Assembly (NCBI GenBank): GCA_036501535.1
Contig: DASYAE010000161.1
Span: forward strand, 1 to 63,781
DNA from: DASYAE01 sp036501535
GTDB lineage: Bacteria > Actinomycetota > Actinomycetes > Streptomycetales > Catenulisporaceae
DNA: 63,781 nucleotides
Direction: 5' to 3'
Part shown: positions 25,340-33,500 of the stretch, piece by piece
Position numbering within the stretch: position 1 is the first letter of the stretch
How the letters are laid out: every line of letters starts with the position of its first letter
Position numbers and translations under genes: made by a program
The notes under the pieces: model-generated
Seen by the model: only the letters and a program-made list of their open reading frames with translations
Database searches by the model: none
Told to the model about the DNA's origin: nothing

Positions 25340-25662
25340 GCGCCGGGCCGCCGCCACGAGCGACGCCGACACCGGTGCATCCGGTCGCAGAGCGCTCAGT
25401 TAGGATCTCCGCAGCGGACCGCTGAACGGCGTCGTAGCGACGTCGATTTTGCGGTTCGTCGAAATGTTCGACAGCAGGCCGGGGAAAACTGGGTCGCGAT
25501 TGATGCCTCTGCTTGCGTCGATGATGTTCGATTTTGTTGTAGGGTTACCGCCGCCTCGTTCACGCGTAACTCGAAGGTCGAGCGAGGTAAAAGAAAAACC
25601 CTGTTTCCCTATTTCTATGATCTTCATACTCAAGTAGCTGCGCGACCAGAGGGGTAATTCAA
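25340..25662. other. AT-richer intergenic stretch without a convincing gene
   Basis: 323 bases between the ABC operon and the small gene at 25663. Base composition drops clearly below the neighbours, with runs such as GTAAAAGAAAAACC and TTTTGTTGTAGGG. A 62-codon open frame (25449-25637) has no ribosome site and no family resemblance. It probably holds the promoter of the next gene. Confidence 0.5.
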
Positions 25663-25932
25663 ATGAGGCAAGAGCATGGCCGTGGTCAGTCCCTGGTGTC
25701 CATCGTCCGGCGGCTGGGGTCGACGCCACAGCAGCGCGGGAGCCAGCAGGGGATGAACTGCCCTGATATCTTCGCGCTCTCAGACGGCAGCATCGCGTAT
25801 ATCGGCCGGGACATGACAGAACAGCTCAGGGATATGCTTCCGGCGGATGCTGGCATCGGTGCCGATGAGAAGCTGGTCGTACTGCCCTGGGATGCCGTGC
25901 GTGACGCACTCTCAGATATGGGACATGCCTAG
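25663..25932 (+). CDS. Small hypothetical protein
   Basis: An 89-residue protein. The conserved-looking core is NCPDIFALSDGSIAYIGRDM, then MLPADAGIGADEKLVVLPWDAV. It resembles short actinomycete proteins of the pattern CPDVFEL-DG-F-VIGT--T--L---LPADAG---E--VV, which often sit beside regulators; I know no function. An ATG at 25753 just before that core, with GGGAG upstream, may be the true start (59 residues). A strong hairpin follows the gene. Confidence 0.7.
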   Translation: MRQEHGRGQSLVSIVRRLGSTPQQRGSQQGMNCPDIFALSDGSIAYIGRDMTEQLRDMLPADAGIGADEKLVVLPWDAVRDALSDMGHA

Positions 25933-25955
25933 CCGTTTCTCGGACGAAGCTTTCA

Positions 25956-25977
25956 AAACGGCCGTTCGCGGCCGTTT
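25956..25977. terminator. Bidirectional terminator with TTCG tetraloop
   Basis: A perfect 9-bp stem AAACGGCCG / CGGCCGTTT closes a TTCG loop, one of the most stable tetraloops. It is followed on the plus strand by TCTTCGTTTTCT and flanked by A/T tracts on both sides. It lies between the convergent genes ending at 25932 and 25987. Confidence 0.85.
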
Positions 25978-25986
25978 CTTCGTTTT

Positions 25987-26706
25987 CTAGTCCACGATTC
26001 GCAGGTCGCGTTCCGGTGGGTCCGGCATCTCGCCGAAGATTTCATCGGCCATCTGAGCGAAATCCCACTCCGTGGTGCCGGGCGTGAGGGTCGTGGCCCT
26101 GACCTGGGCGCCGGACTGCCAGTAGTCCCGGATGATCGGACTCCGGAAGAGGTTGCGCACCATTTCCCGCGTCGGTTCGATCCCTGAGTTGCCTAGCTCA
26201 AGCGCGAGGCGGGAGTGCTGGTACACGAGGTTGGCATACCATAGTTGACGCCGCGTCGAGTGCGGCACCGTCGCCGGGTCCGGGTCGGGCCAGACCCGGC
26301 CGAGTTCATCGTCGTTGATCGCCATTTTCAGCAGTTCCATGTGAAGCGTTCGCAGGTCCGCCTCGGCACTGCGATGGAGCTCTTCCTGCGTGCGGCTCAT
26401 CTCGTAGCGCTGGTTCTCCAGTTCCTGCCGCTGGAGCCGGAGCTCCTCCAATTGGAGCAGGAAGGTGGTGACGAGCGCTATGAATGCGAGGCCTGAAAAG
26501 ACAGCTCCAACGGACTCGAACAGCTGGCCGGTCTGGCCGAGATTGTCGGCCCGGTTGGTGCCGAATATCGCCTCGATGAGCGCGGACATGCCGACGCTGA
26601 CCAGGACCATGGCGACGATGAGACCGAGGATGACGACAGGACCGGTTCGAACGCTCATACCCCGTTGGATCAGTCGCGAGGTCCGACTGCCTTCTTCGAA
26701 GGTCAT
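25987..26706 (-). CDS. DUF6082-type membrane protein
   Basis: A 239-residue protein with two N-terminal membrane segments (VVILGLIVAMVLVSVGMSALIEAIF and LFESVGAVFSGLAFIALVTTFLL). A coiled-coil-like stretch (LEELRLQRQELENQRYEMSRTQEELHR) follows, then a soluble domain with LHMELLKMAINDDELGRVW, LWYANLVYQHSRLALELG and FRSPIIRDYWQSGAQVR. This is the pattern of the actinobacterial DUF6082 family, of unknown function. GAGGGGG before the ATG at 26706 decides the start; the frame opens at 26724. Confidence 0.8.
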   Translation of the reverse strand: MTFEEGSRTSRLIQRGMSVRTGPVVILGLIVAMVLVSVGMSALIEAIFGTNRADNLGQTGQLFESVGAVFSGLAFIALVTTFLLQLEELRLQRQELENQRYEMSRTQEELHRSAEADLRTLHMELLKMAINDDELGRVWPDPDPATVPHSTRRQLWYANLVYQHSRLALELGNSGIEPTREMVRNLFRSPIIRDYWQSGAQVRATTLTPGTTEWDFAQMADEIFGEMPDPPERDLRIVD

Positions 26707-27200
26707 GGGGCGCCCCCTCTGCACCTTTCGGTTCGGGGAGTCCGGCTCCGGCCCGGTTGAAATCAGACTCGTGGAGACCGGTGTTGGTCATTCGGTTGTC
26801 GGTTGTTCGGAAACGATCGCTGCACCGGACACAGGCCGTTCAGGGCGGCTTCAGCAGGCTCGGTCGTGACCTCGGTCCATGGCTGGCCTCTTGCCGCCGT
26901 TATTCCCCAAAGCGCCCTCGTTGATGCGCACCGGCGCTGCTCAGAGGGCTCGTGGGAGCGCACTCGCGGTCGAGGTATGCGCCGTTCATGGTTGAGCTAC
27001 GGTGGAATTCCGAAGAGTAGTCGGCCCCTTGTTGATCGATTTGTGGTGCGTTTCTATTCGTGGGGCGGTTGCGTTCCCGGGATATGCGAGTGAGCAGCTC
27101 GCAACTGCGCCGCGCAAATGCGACGCATCGGGTGCGAAAGAGCACTCGCGATGCTCTCGGCCTTGCTTCTCCCGACTGAATACGGATTCGTATTTGGCGG
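26707..27200. other. 494-base gap without a recognisable gene
   Basis: Short open frames on both strands (for example 26803-27093 plus, 26900-27145 minus) lack ribosome sites and any family resemblance. Base composition is lower in GC than the neighbours. An inverted repeat AGAGCA-N7-TGCTCT lies at 27139-27157. It could be the decayed remains of a gene, but I cannot identify one. Confidence 0.4.
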
Positions 27201-28400
27201 TCAATCGCGTTGGTCGCCCGGCACGGCCGACACGCGCGGCACGGAGCGGGCGCGGTCGAGTTCGGCGTCCGCCTCGGAGGTGTCCGTGCCGGGTGCCGCG
27301 CCGGAGATGTGCGCGGCGAACTGGCGGATCACGCGGGCTGTGGCCGCGCTCTGGTCGGTGAGGGCGGACCAGTGGGCCGCCGGGATGGAGCGGCGCCAGA
27401 GCCGGGGGACCCACTCGTCGAGGTCGTCGGACAGCGCCGGGCTGACGAACCGGTCCCTGGTCAGGGTGATGAGCTGCACCGGGACCCGGGTCGGGCGGCT
27501 CGCCGGGCGCAGGACGTGGCGCAGCATGTTGGCCCGGTAGAGGTTGAGGCCGCGGACCGCGTCGTCGGCGAGGGTGGGTTGCGGGTGGTCCGGGCCCGGC
27601 GTGACGCCCTCGAGGCGGTGCAGCAGGGCGCCCCAGTTCCTCGCCAGGCCGAGCCGCCAGGCGGCCGGGGCGAGCAGCGGCACGTGGAAGGCGGCGATGT
27701 ACCAGGACTTGCGCTGCTGGTTCAGCAGCTGGCCGAGGTTGCGCGGGGTCGGCTTGGCCAGCCGGCGGCGGGACCACCGGCCCACGTGGTCGAGGCAGGG
27801 CCCGGAGATGCTGGTGTACGAGGCGATGCGGCCGGCGGCCCGCGGGTCGGTGGCGGCGTGCCAGGCCTGGATGGAGCCCCAGTCGTGCGCGGCGAGGTGC
27901 ACCGGGCGGTCCGCGCTGACCGCCTCGATCACCGCGAACAGGTCGTCGGCGAGCCGGTCGAGCCGGTAGCCGCGCAGGTCCGCCGGGGCGTCAGAGCCGC
28001 CCGCGCCGCGCACGTCGTAGCGTACGACGCGGTGGTCGGCCGCGAGATCGGCGGCGACCCGGTCCCAGATGCGGTGCGTGTCGGGATACCCGTGCACGAG
28101 CAGCACGGTCTGGTCCGCCGGGTCTCCGTCCTCGAAGACGGCGAGCCGGATGCCGCTCGATACGACCGTGCGGCGGCGCGTCCCGCCTTCGGTGGTGCCC
28201 GCTTCGCCGGCTTCGCGCGCGTCACCCGCGTCGGTTCGGCCGAGATCCGGGTCCGCTTCGGCGCGCCCGCTGGGTGCGTCCGGACCGGGTCCGGCGTCGT
28301 CGGGCGACTGCTGCGCGACGTCGTCGGCAGGCATCTGATCGGGTCCGCTCACGAGCCCGTGCTCCCGGTTCCCGTCGGGCCGGGCGCCGCGCACCGCCAT
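27201..28400 (-). CDS. Alpha/beta hydrolase (epoxide hydrolase / haloalkane dehalogenase-like)
   Basis: About 399 residues. A disordered N-terminus of ~70 residues rich in Asp, Ala and Pro precedes the fold. The oxyanion HG is in VLLVHGYPDTHRIWD, the nucleophile elbow reads LAAHDWGS, where the central Asp is the nucleophile seen in epoxide hydrolases and haloalkane dehalogenases rather than Ser of esterases, and the late histidine is in IPAAHWSALTD. The substrate is unknown. Starts at 28400 and 28334 (ATG) are both possible; neither has a strong ribosome site. Confidence 0.78.
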   Translation of the reverse strand: MAVRGARPDGNREHGLVSGPDQMPADDVAQQSPDDAGPGPDAPSGRAEADPDLGRTDAGDAREAGEAGTTEGGTRRRTVVSSGIRLAVFEDGDPADQTVLLVHGYPDTHRIWDRVAADLAADHRVVRYDVRGAGGSDAPADLRGYRLDRLADDLFAVIEAVSADRPVHLAAHDWGSIQAWHAATDPRAAGRIASYTSISGPCLDHVGRWSRRRLAKPTPRNLGQLLNQQRKSWYIAAFHVPLLAPAAWRLGLARNWGALLHRLEGVTPGPDHPQPTLADDAVRGLNLYRANMLRHVLRPASRPTRVPVQLITLTRDRFVSPALSDDLDEWVPRLWRRSIPAAHWSALTDQSAATARVIRQFAAHISGAAPGTDTSEADAELDRARSVPRVSAVPGDQRD

Positions 28401-28593
28401 CCGGCTGCCGGTTGCTGGTTCATCCCGACCCACCGTAGAACGAGCCTGCGAGAAGTCAAAGGATTGCCGCAAAGAGACTGGTCGTGCCGGGATTCACAGC
28501 GCGAGATGCGGGCCGGCTCATGCGGCTGCTGTGACAGGTGGCGCGCAGTGTGTGCCGGTGATGCTCGTGCGACGCCGCGCCGCGGCCGGGCCG

Positions 28594-28956
28594 TCAGCGC
28601 TCGGATGCGGGCCGGTCCTTCTTCGGCAGCCTGCTGACGACCGCCTCGTACGACACGTCGACCGCCTCCAGGATCTCGTCGTCCGGGATCGCGCCGCCGG
28701 TCTTCAGGCTGTTCCAGCCGTAGCGGCCGATGTAGGCCGAGGCCGACGCGTCGTTCGGGTAGCGTGCCAGCCACTCGTCCGCCTGGTCCCGGTTCGGGCC
28801 GCACTTCACGCCGACGGCGCCGCCCGGCGCGGAGCCGAGGAATGCGAAGATCTTGTCGCCGACCTTCGCCGCGACCCCGTCCTCCCATGGCTCGTCCGGC
28901 CACGCGCCGGGCTTGGCCAGGCAATATGCGTGCAACTCGGCCCATGTCATGGTCAT
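28594..28956 (-). CDS. MmcQ/YjbR family DNA-binding-fold protein
   Basis: A 120-residue protein: TWAELHAYCLAKPGAWPDEPW, VGDKIFAFLG, GVKCGPNRDQADEWL and YIGRYGWNSLKTGGAIPDDEI. This is the MmcQ/YjbR (CyaY-like fold) family pattern, in which the late GRYGWN segment (often KxHWN) is characteristic. Cellular role is unknown. Its ATG overlaps the stop codon of the upstream hydrolase gene (28953-28956), so the two are translationally coupled. Confidence 0.88.
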   Translation of the reverse strand: MTMTWAELHAYCLAKPGAWPDEPWEDGVAAKVGDKIFAFLGSAPGGAVGVKCGPNRDQADEWLARYPNDASASAYIGRYGWNSLKTGGAIPDDEILEAVDVSYEAVVSRLPKKDRPASER

Positions 28957-30122
28957 CGCGACTGCTCCGTTTCCGTTCCGTTCGCGGGACTGCGGCCGAA
29001 GGTCAGCTCGCCCCCGAACGGCGGGGCGAAGCAGCGGTCCACGTCGGCTTGCGCGACCTGGTCGAGGCGCGGCGGTGACCAGCGCGGGCGGCGGTCCTTG
29101 TCGATGATCTGGGCCCGGACTCCCTCGACGAGATCAGGGTGTGACAAAAACGCGCACGACACGCGGTACTCCTGTTGCAGAACCGCCTCGAGCGAGGCGA
29201 GCCGGCCCGCCGTGCGCATGGAGCGCAGAGCGGCCTTCAGCGCGGTCGGCGACCTCCCGCCGATCTGTTCGGCGGTCTCCTTCGCCGCCGCGCTGCCGTC
29301 GGCCTCCAGCCGGGCGACGATGCGCTCGACCGTGTCTCCGGCGCCTCTGGTGTCTCTGGCCGGGTCGCCGTCGGGGTCCGCGGCATAGCAGGCATCGATC
29401 CACGAGCGCTGCGCGGCCAGCTCGCCGTGCGGCGCGGGCTCGGCGTGGCGGCGGACCGCTTGGACCGGATCGGCCTCCGTTTGGGCCTCGGCCGCCAGGT
29501 CGTCGATGAGCTCGTCGATACGCGCTGCCGGGACGTAGTGGTCGGCGAGCCTGCACAGGATCGCGTCGCTGGCACCTATGGAGGCGCCGGTGAGGGCCAG
29601 GTGGGTGCCGATCTCGCCGGGTGCGCGGGAGAGCAGGTAGGTCGCGCCGACGTCCGGGACCAGGCCGATGAGCGTCTCCGGCATCGCGACGGTCGAGCGC
29701 TCGGTGACGATCCGCACGCTGCCGTGCGCCGAGATCCCGACTCCGCCGCCCATCGTGATGCCGTCCATCACTGCGATATAAGGCTTGCGATAGGCGGCGA
29801 TGTGCGCGTTGAGGCGGTATTCGTCCCGGAAGAACGCCTGGGAGGCTTGGGCGAAGCCGCTGAGCGCCAGTGAGCCGCGGACGTCCTCATAGATCGCGCG
29901 GATGTCCGCGCCCGCACACAGCCCGCGTTCACCCGCACCAGTGACCAGCACGACGCGTATCGCGTCATCGGCTTCCCACGCGGTCAGAGCCTCATCGATG
30001 TGACGCACCATCGGATGGGTTAACGCGTTGATCGCGCGCGGCCGATTGACCGTGATCCGGCCGACATGACCGTCGCGCCACACGAGAACGGGCTCATCGC
30101 CGTTCTCGGTGCTGCTTCGCAT
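28953..30122 (-). CDS. Enoyl-CoA hydratase/isomerase family, 3-hydroxyisobutyryl-CoA hydrolase-like
   Basis: A 389-residue crotonase-fold enzyme longer than a hydratase, matching the 3-hydroxyisobutyryl-CoA hydrolase (ECH_2) group of valine breakdown. Motifs are ITVNRPRAINALTHPMV, RGLCAGADIRAIYEDV (oxyanion loop), VMDGITMGGGVGISAHG, and MPETLIGLVPDVGATYLLSR, where the Glu is catalytic and the Asp of PDVG contacts substrate. The C-terminal part ends with DQVAQADVDRCFAPPF. The ATG is at 30122. It overlaps the MmcQ/YjbR gene by four bases and is divergent from the polylysine-synthetase-like gene. Confidence 0.88.
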   Translation of the reverse strand: MRSSTENGDEPVLVWRDGHVGRITVNRPRAINALTHPMVRHIDEALTAWEADDAIRVVLVTGAGERGLCAGADIRAIYEDVRGSLALSGFAQASQAFFRDEYRLNAHIAAYRKPYIAVMDGITMGGGVGISAHGSVRIVTERSTVAMPETLIGLVPDVGATYLLSRAPGEIGTHLALTGASIGASDAILCRLADHYVPAARIDELIDDLAAEAQTEADPVQAVRRHAEPAPHGELAAQRSWIDACYAADPDGDPARDTRGAGDTVERIVARLEADGSAAAKETAEQIGGRSPTALKAALRSMRTAGRLASLEAVLQQEYRVSCAFLSHPDLVEGVRAQIIDKDRRPRWSPPRLDQVAQADVDRCFAPPFGGELTFGRSPANGTETEQSR

Positions 30123-30515
30123 GTTCACGGGCGGCTCCGCTCGGGCTCGGGTTGTGACTCGGGACTGATCAGGGTGAAACGGGACGTCCTGAACATGATC
30201 GCATGCGGCTGTGACATCGGCGGTGGCGCCGCCTCCGACCTGCGCTCTTCGTCTCCATCGGTCGTCATCGCCGGACTGAGTAAGGAGCCTGTATGGCCGT
30301 TGGGCCTGTCGCGGTCGGATAGGATGCTGCCCGAGATTCGTCGTCCATCTGAGCGAGCGGGCAGTGCCGACCGGAATCGTCCGGCGGCGAGGCTTGCGGG
30401 CGGCACCCGGCAGGATCGCTGCTCTGCCGCACCGCGGCCGTGGCCGCCGGACGACCTGTAGATCGGATTGACCGGGACGGCTTGGTCCCGTCGGCCAAGA
30501 GACCGTTGGGGATTT
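30123..30515. promoter_or_regulatory. Divergent control region upstream of the pls-like gene
   Basis: 393 bases without a gene. TAGGAT at 30321-30326 could be a -10 box, though its -35 is poor. A perfect hairpin CGGGAC-GGCTTG-GTCCCG (30473-30490) lies 25 bases before the ATG at 30516 and would fold in the leader, next to a weak GGGG ribosome site. Regulation through this hairpin is a guess. Confidence 0.4.
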
Positions 30516-33500
30516 ATGACCGCAATCGCGCAACTTCGGGAACTGACTGACGCTTCGCCTGCGACGGTCGCCGCGCCTCCTGCGCCCGCCGCCTTCTCGG
30601 CCGCTCCGGCGGTCTTTCCAGGCCGGTCGGCTGCCACGCGGCGCACACTGATCGACATCCTCAACGCGACCGTGCGCACGTATCCCCACGAGGCTGCCCT
30701 CGACGACGGCGCCACGAGCCTCACCTACCGTGCCCTCGCTGCCGAGACCGAGGCGCTCCGCAGCCGCCTCGCGGAGGCCGGGATCGGTGTCGGCGACCGA
30801 GTAGGCGTCCGGGTTCCCTCAGGCACAGTCGACCTCTATATCTCGATCTTGGCCGTATTGGCCGCTGGCGCTGCCTATGTCCCGGTCGATGTCGAGGACC
30901 CGGATGAGCGCGCCGAGCTGGTCTTCAGCGAAGCCGGGGTCTGTGCGGTGCTCGGTGAGCGGCGCGAGCTGACTGTGCTGCGCGCGGCGGCCGGCCCGGA
31001 AGACGCACACGCAGCCGACTACCCCAACCGAACCAGCGGTCCCACACCCGACGCCGACGCGTGGATCATCTTCACCTCCGGGTCCACCGGCAAACCCAAG
31101 GGCGTCGCGGTCCCGCATCGCTGCGCCGCGGCCTTCGTGGACGCCGAGGCCCGGCTGTTCCTCGCCGACGACCCGATCGGGCCCGGCGACCGGGTCATGG
31201 CCGGCCTCTCCGTCGCCTTCGACGCCTCGTGCGAGGAGATGTGGCTGGCCTGGCGGCACGGCGCCTGCCTGGCCACCGTGCCGCGCTCGCTCGTGCGCAG
31301 CGGCGCGGACCTCGGGCCGTGGCTGGTCGAGCAGGAGATCACCGTGGTCTCCACGGTGCCGACCCTGGCCGCGCTGTGGCCGGCCGCGGCGCTGCACGAC
31401 GTGCGGCTGCTGATCTTCGGCGGCGAGGCCTGCCCGCCCGAGCTGGCCGAGCGGCTCGTGGCCGACGGCCGCGAGGTCTGGAACACCTACGGGCCCACCG
31501 AGGCCACCGTCGTCGCCTGCGCCGCGCAGCTCACCGGGCGCGGGCCGGTCCGCATCGGGCTGCCGCTCGACGGCTGGCGGCTCGCGGTCGTGGACGGCGC
31601 CGGAGAGCCGGTCGCGATGGGCGGCACCGGTGAACTCGTGATCGGTGGGGCCGGGCTGGCCCGGTACCTCGATCCTGCAAAGGACGCCGAGAAATACGCA
31701 CCGCTGGAATCCCTGAGCTGGTCGCGTGCCTATCGCAGCGGCGACCTGGTGCGCGCCGAGCCTGAGGGGCTGGTCTTCGTCGGCCGCGCCGACGAGCAGA
31801 TCAAGCTCGGCGGTCGGCGCATCGAACTCGGCGAGGTGGACGCCGCGCTTCAGGCGCTGCCTGGCGTCGCCGGCGCGGCGGCCGCCGTGCGCACTGCGAA
31901 GAGCGGTAACCAGCTCCTCGTCGGCTATCTCGCCACCACTGCGGACGGCGTGTTCGACCACACCGAAGCAGTCCGCCTATTGCGCGCCACGCTGCCCGCC
32001 GCGATGGTGCCGCTGCTCGCCGTCGTCGACGAGCTGCCCACTCGCACCTCCGGCAAGGTCGACCGCGCCGCGCTGCCCTGGCCGCTGCCCGGCGTCGAGC
32101 GCGCTGCGGCCGAGGGCCGGGCACCGCTCCAAGGCACCGAGGCCTGGCTCGCCCGGCAGTGGTCGGACATCCTGGGCCTCGAGATCGACGACCCGGCCGC
32201 GGACTTCTTCGCCGCCGGCGGCGGCAGCCTGGCCGCCGCACAGTTGATCACGCCGATCCGCTCCCGCTTCCCCGCGGTGGCGGTCGCGGACATCTACCAG
32301 AACTCCACGCTGCGCGCGCTGGCCGGCAAGCTCGACGCGAGCACCACACCGCAGCCGGCCGCGGCCGCCGACCGCGTCATCGCGCCTACGCCGCGCCGCG
32401 CCGACGTGATCCAGTCCCTGCTGATGGCGCCGCTCTACACACTGGTCGGGCTGCGCTGCCTCGTCGCGCTGGCCGTGTTCAACAACATGCTCAGCTGGGC
32501 CGGTGCGCACAGCTGGGCACCGACGGTGTCCTGGTGGTGGATCCTGCTCGGCTGGGCCGCGCTGATGAGCCCGCCGGGCCGCATCGCGATAGCCGCAGGA
32601 GGCGCACGGCTCCTGCTGCGCGGCGTGCGACCCGGTGATCACCCACGCGGCGGCGCGGTGCACCTGCGGCTCTGGACCGCCGAACGGCTGGCCGACCTGA
32701 GCGGCGCGACCAGCCTCTCCGGATCCTGGCTGCTCTCCTTCGCCCGCGCGCTCGGCTGTGAGATCGGGCCCGAAGTCGACCTGCACTCGCTGCCACCGGT
32801 CACCGGCATGCTGCGGCTCGGCCGGGGCTGCGCGGTCGAAGCGGAAGTCGACCTCTCCGGCTACTGGCTCGACGGCGACGTGCTCCATCTCGGACCGCTG
32901 CGTGTGGGCGCACGGGCGACAGTAGGCACACGCGCGACGCTGCTTCCTGGCACGCGTATCGGCAAGCGCGCCGAGATCGCCCCAGGCTCCGCGGTAGCCG
33001 GCCAGGTTCCGACCGGACAGCACTGGGCCGGCGTGCCCGCGGCCAAGACCGGCAAGACGAACCGGCGCTGGCCCAAGGAGCGTCCGGCCCGCCGCCGCCG
33101 CTGGATCTTCATGTACGGCGCCACCACGTTCGCACTGAGCATGCTGCCGGTGGTCTCGCTGCTGCCCGGTGCACTGATCATCGGGCTCGCCGTGGAGCAT
33201 TCTGCGACACTCGGCAACGCTCTTACGCAGGCCCTGCTGTTTATTGCGCCCGCTGCGCTGTGCGTGCTGACCACGTACGCAGCGATCGTGCTTATCGCAG
33301 TACGCGCACTTGGCATCGGCCTGCGCCCTGGCTGCCACGCGATACACAGCCGCGTCGCCTGGCAGGCGTGGACCACCGAACGGCTGATGGACCACGCCCG
33401 GACGGCCCTCTTCCCGCTCTACTCCAGCCTGCTGACACCCGTCTGGCTGCGCGGTCTCGGCATGAAGGTCGGCCGCCGGGCCGAGATCTCCACCGTGCTG

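Noticed and set aside
25449..25637. 62-codon open frame upstream of the small gene
   Set aside because: It has no ribosome site and no family resemblance, and lies in an AT-richer promoter-like region.
26803..27093. 96-codon open frame in the 494-base gap
   Set aside because: It has no ribosome site and no recognisable motif. I could not support a gene or a transposase remnant here.
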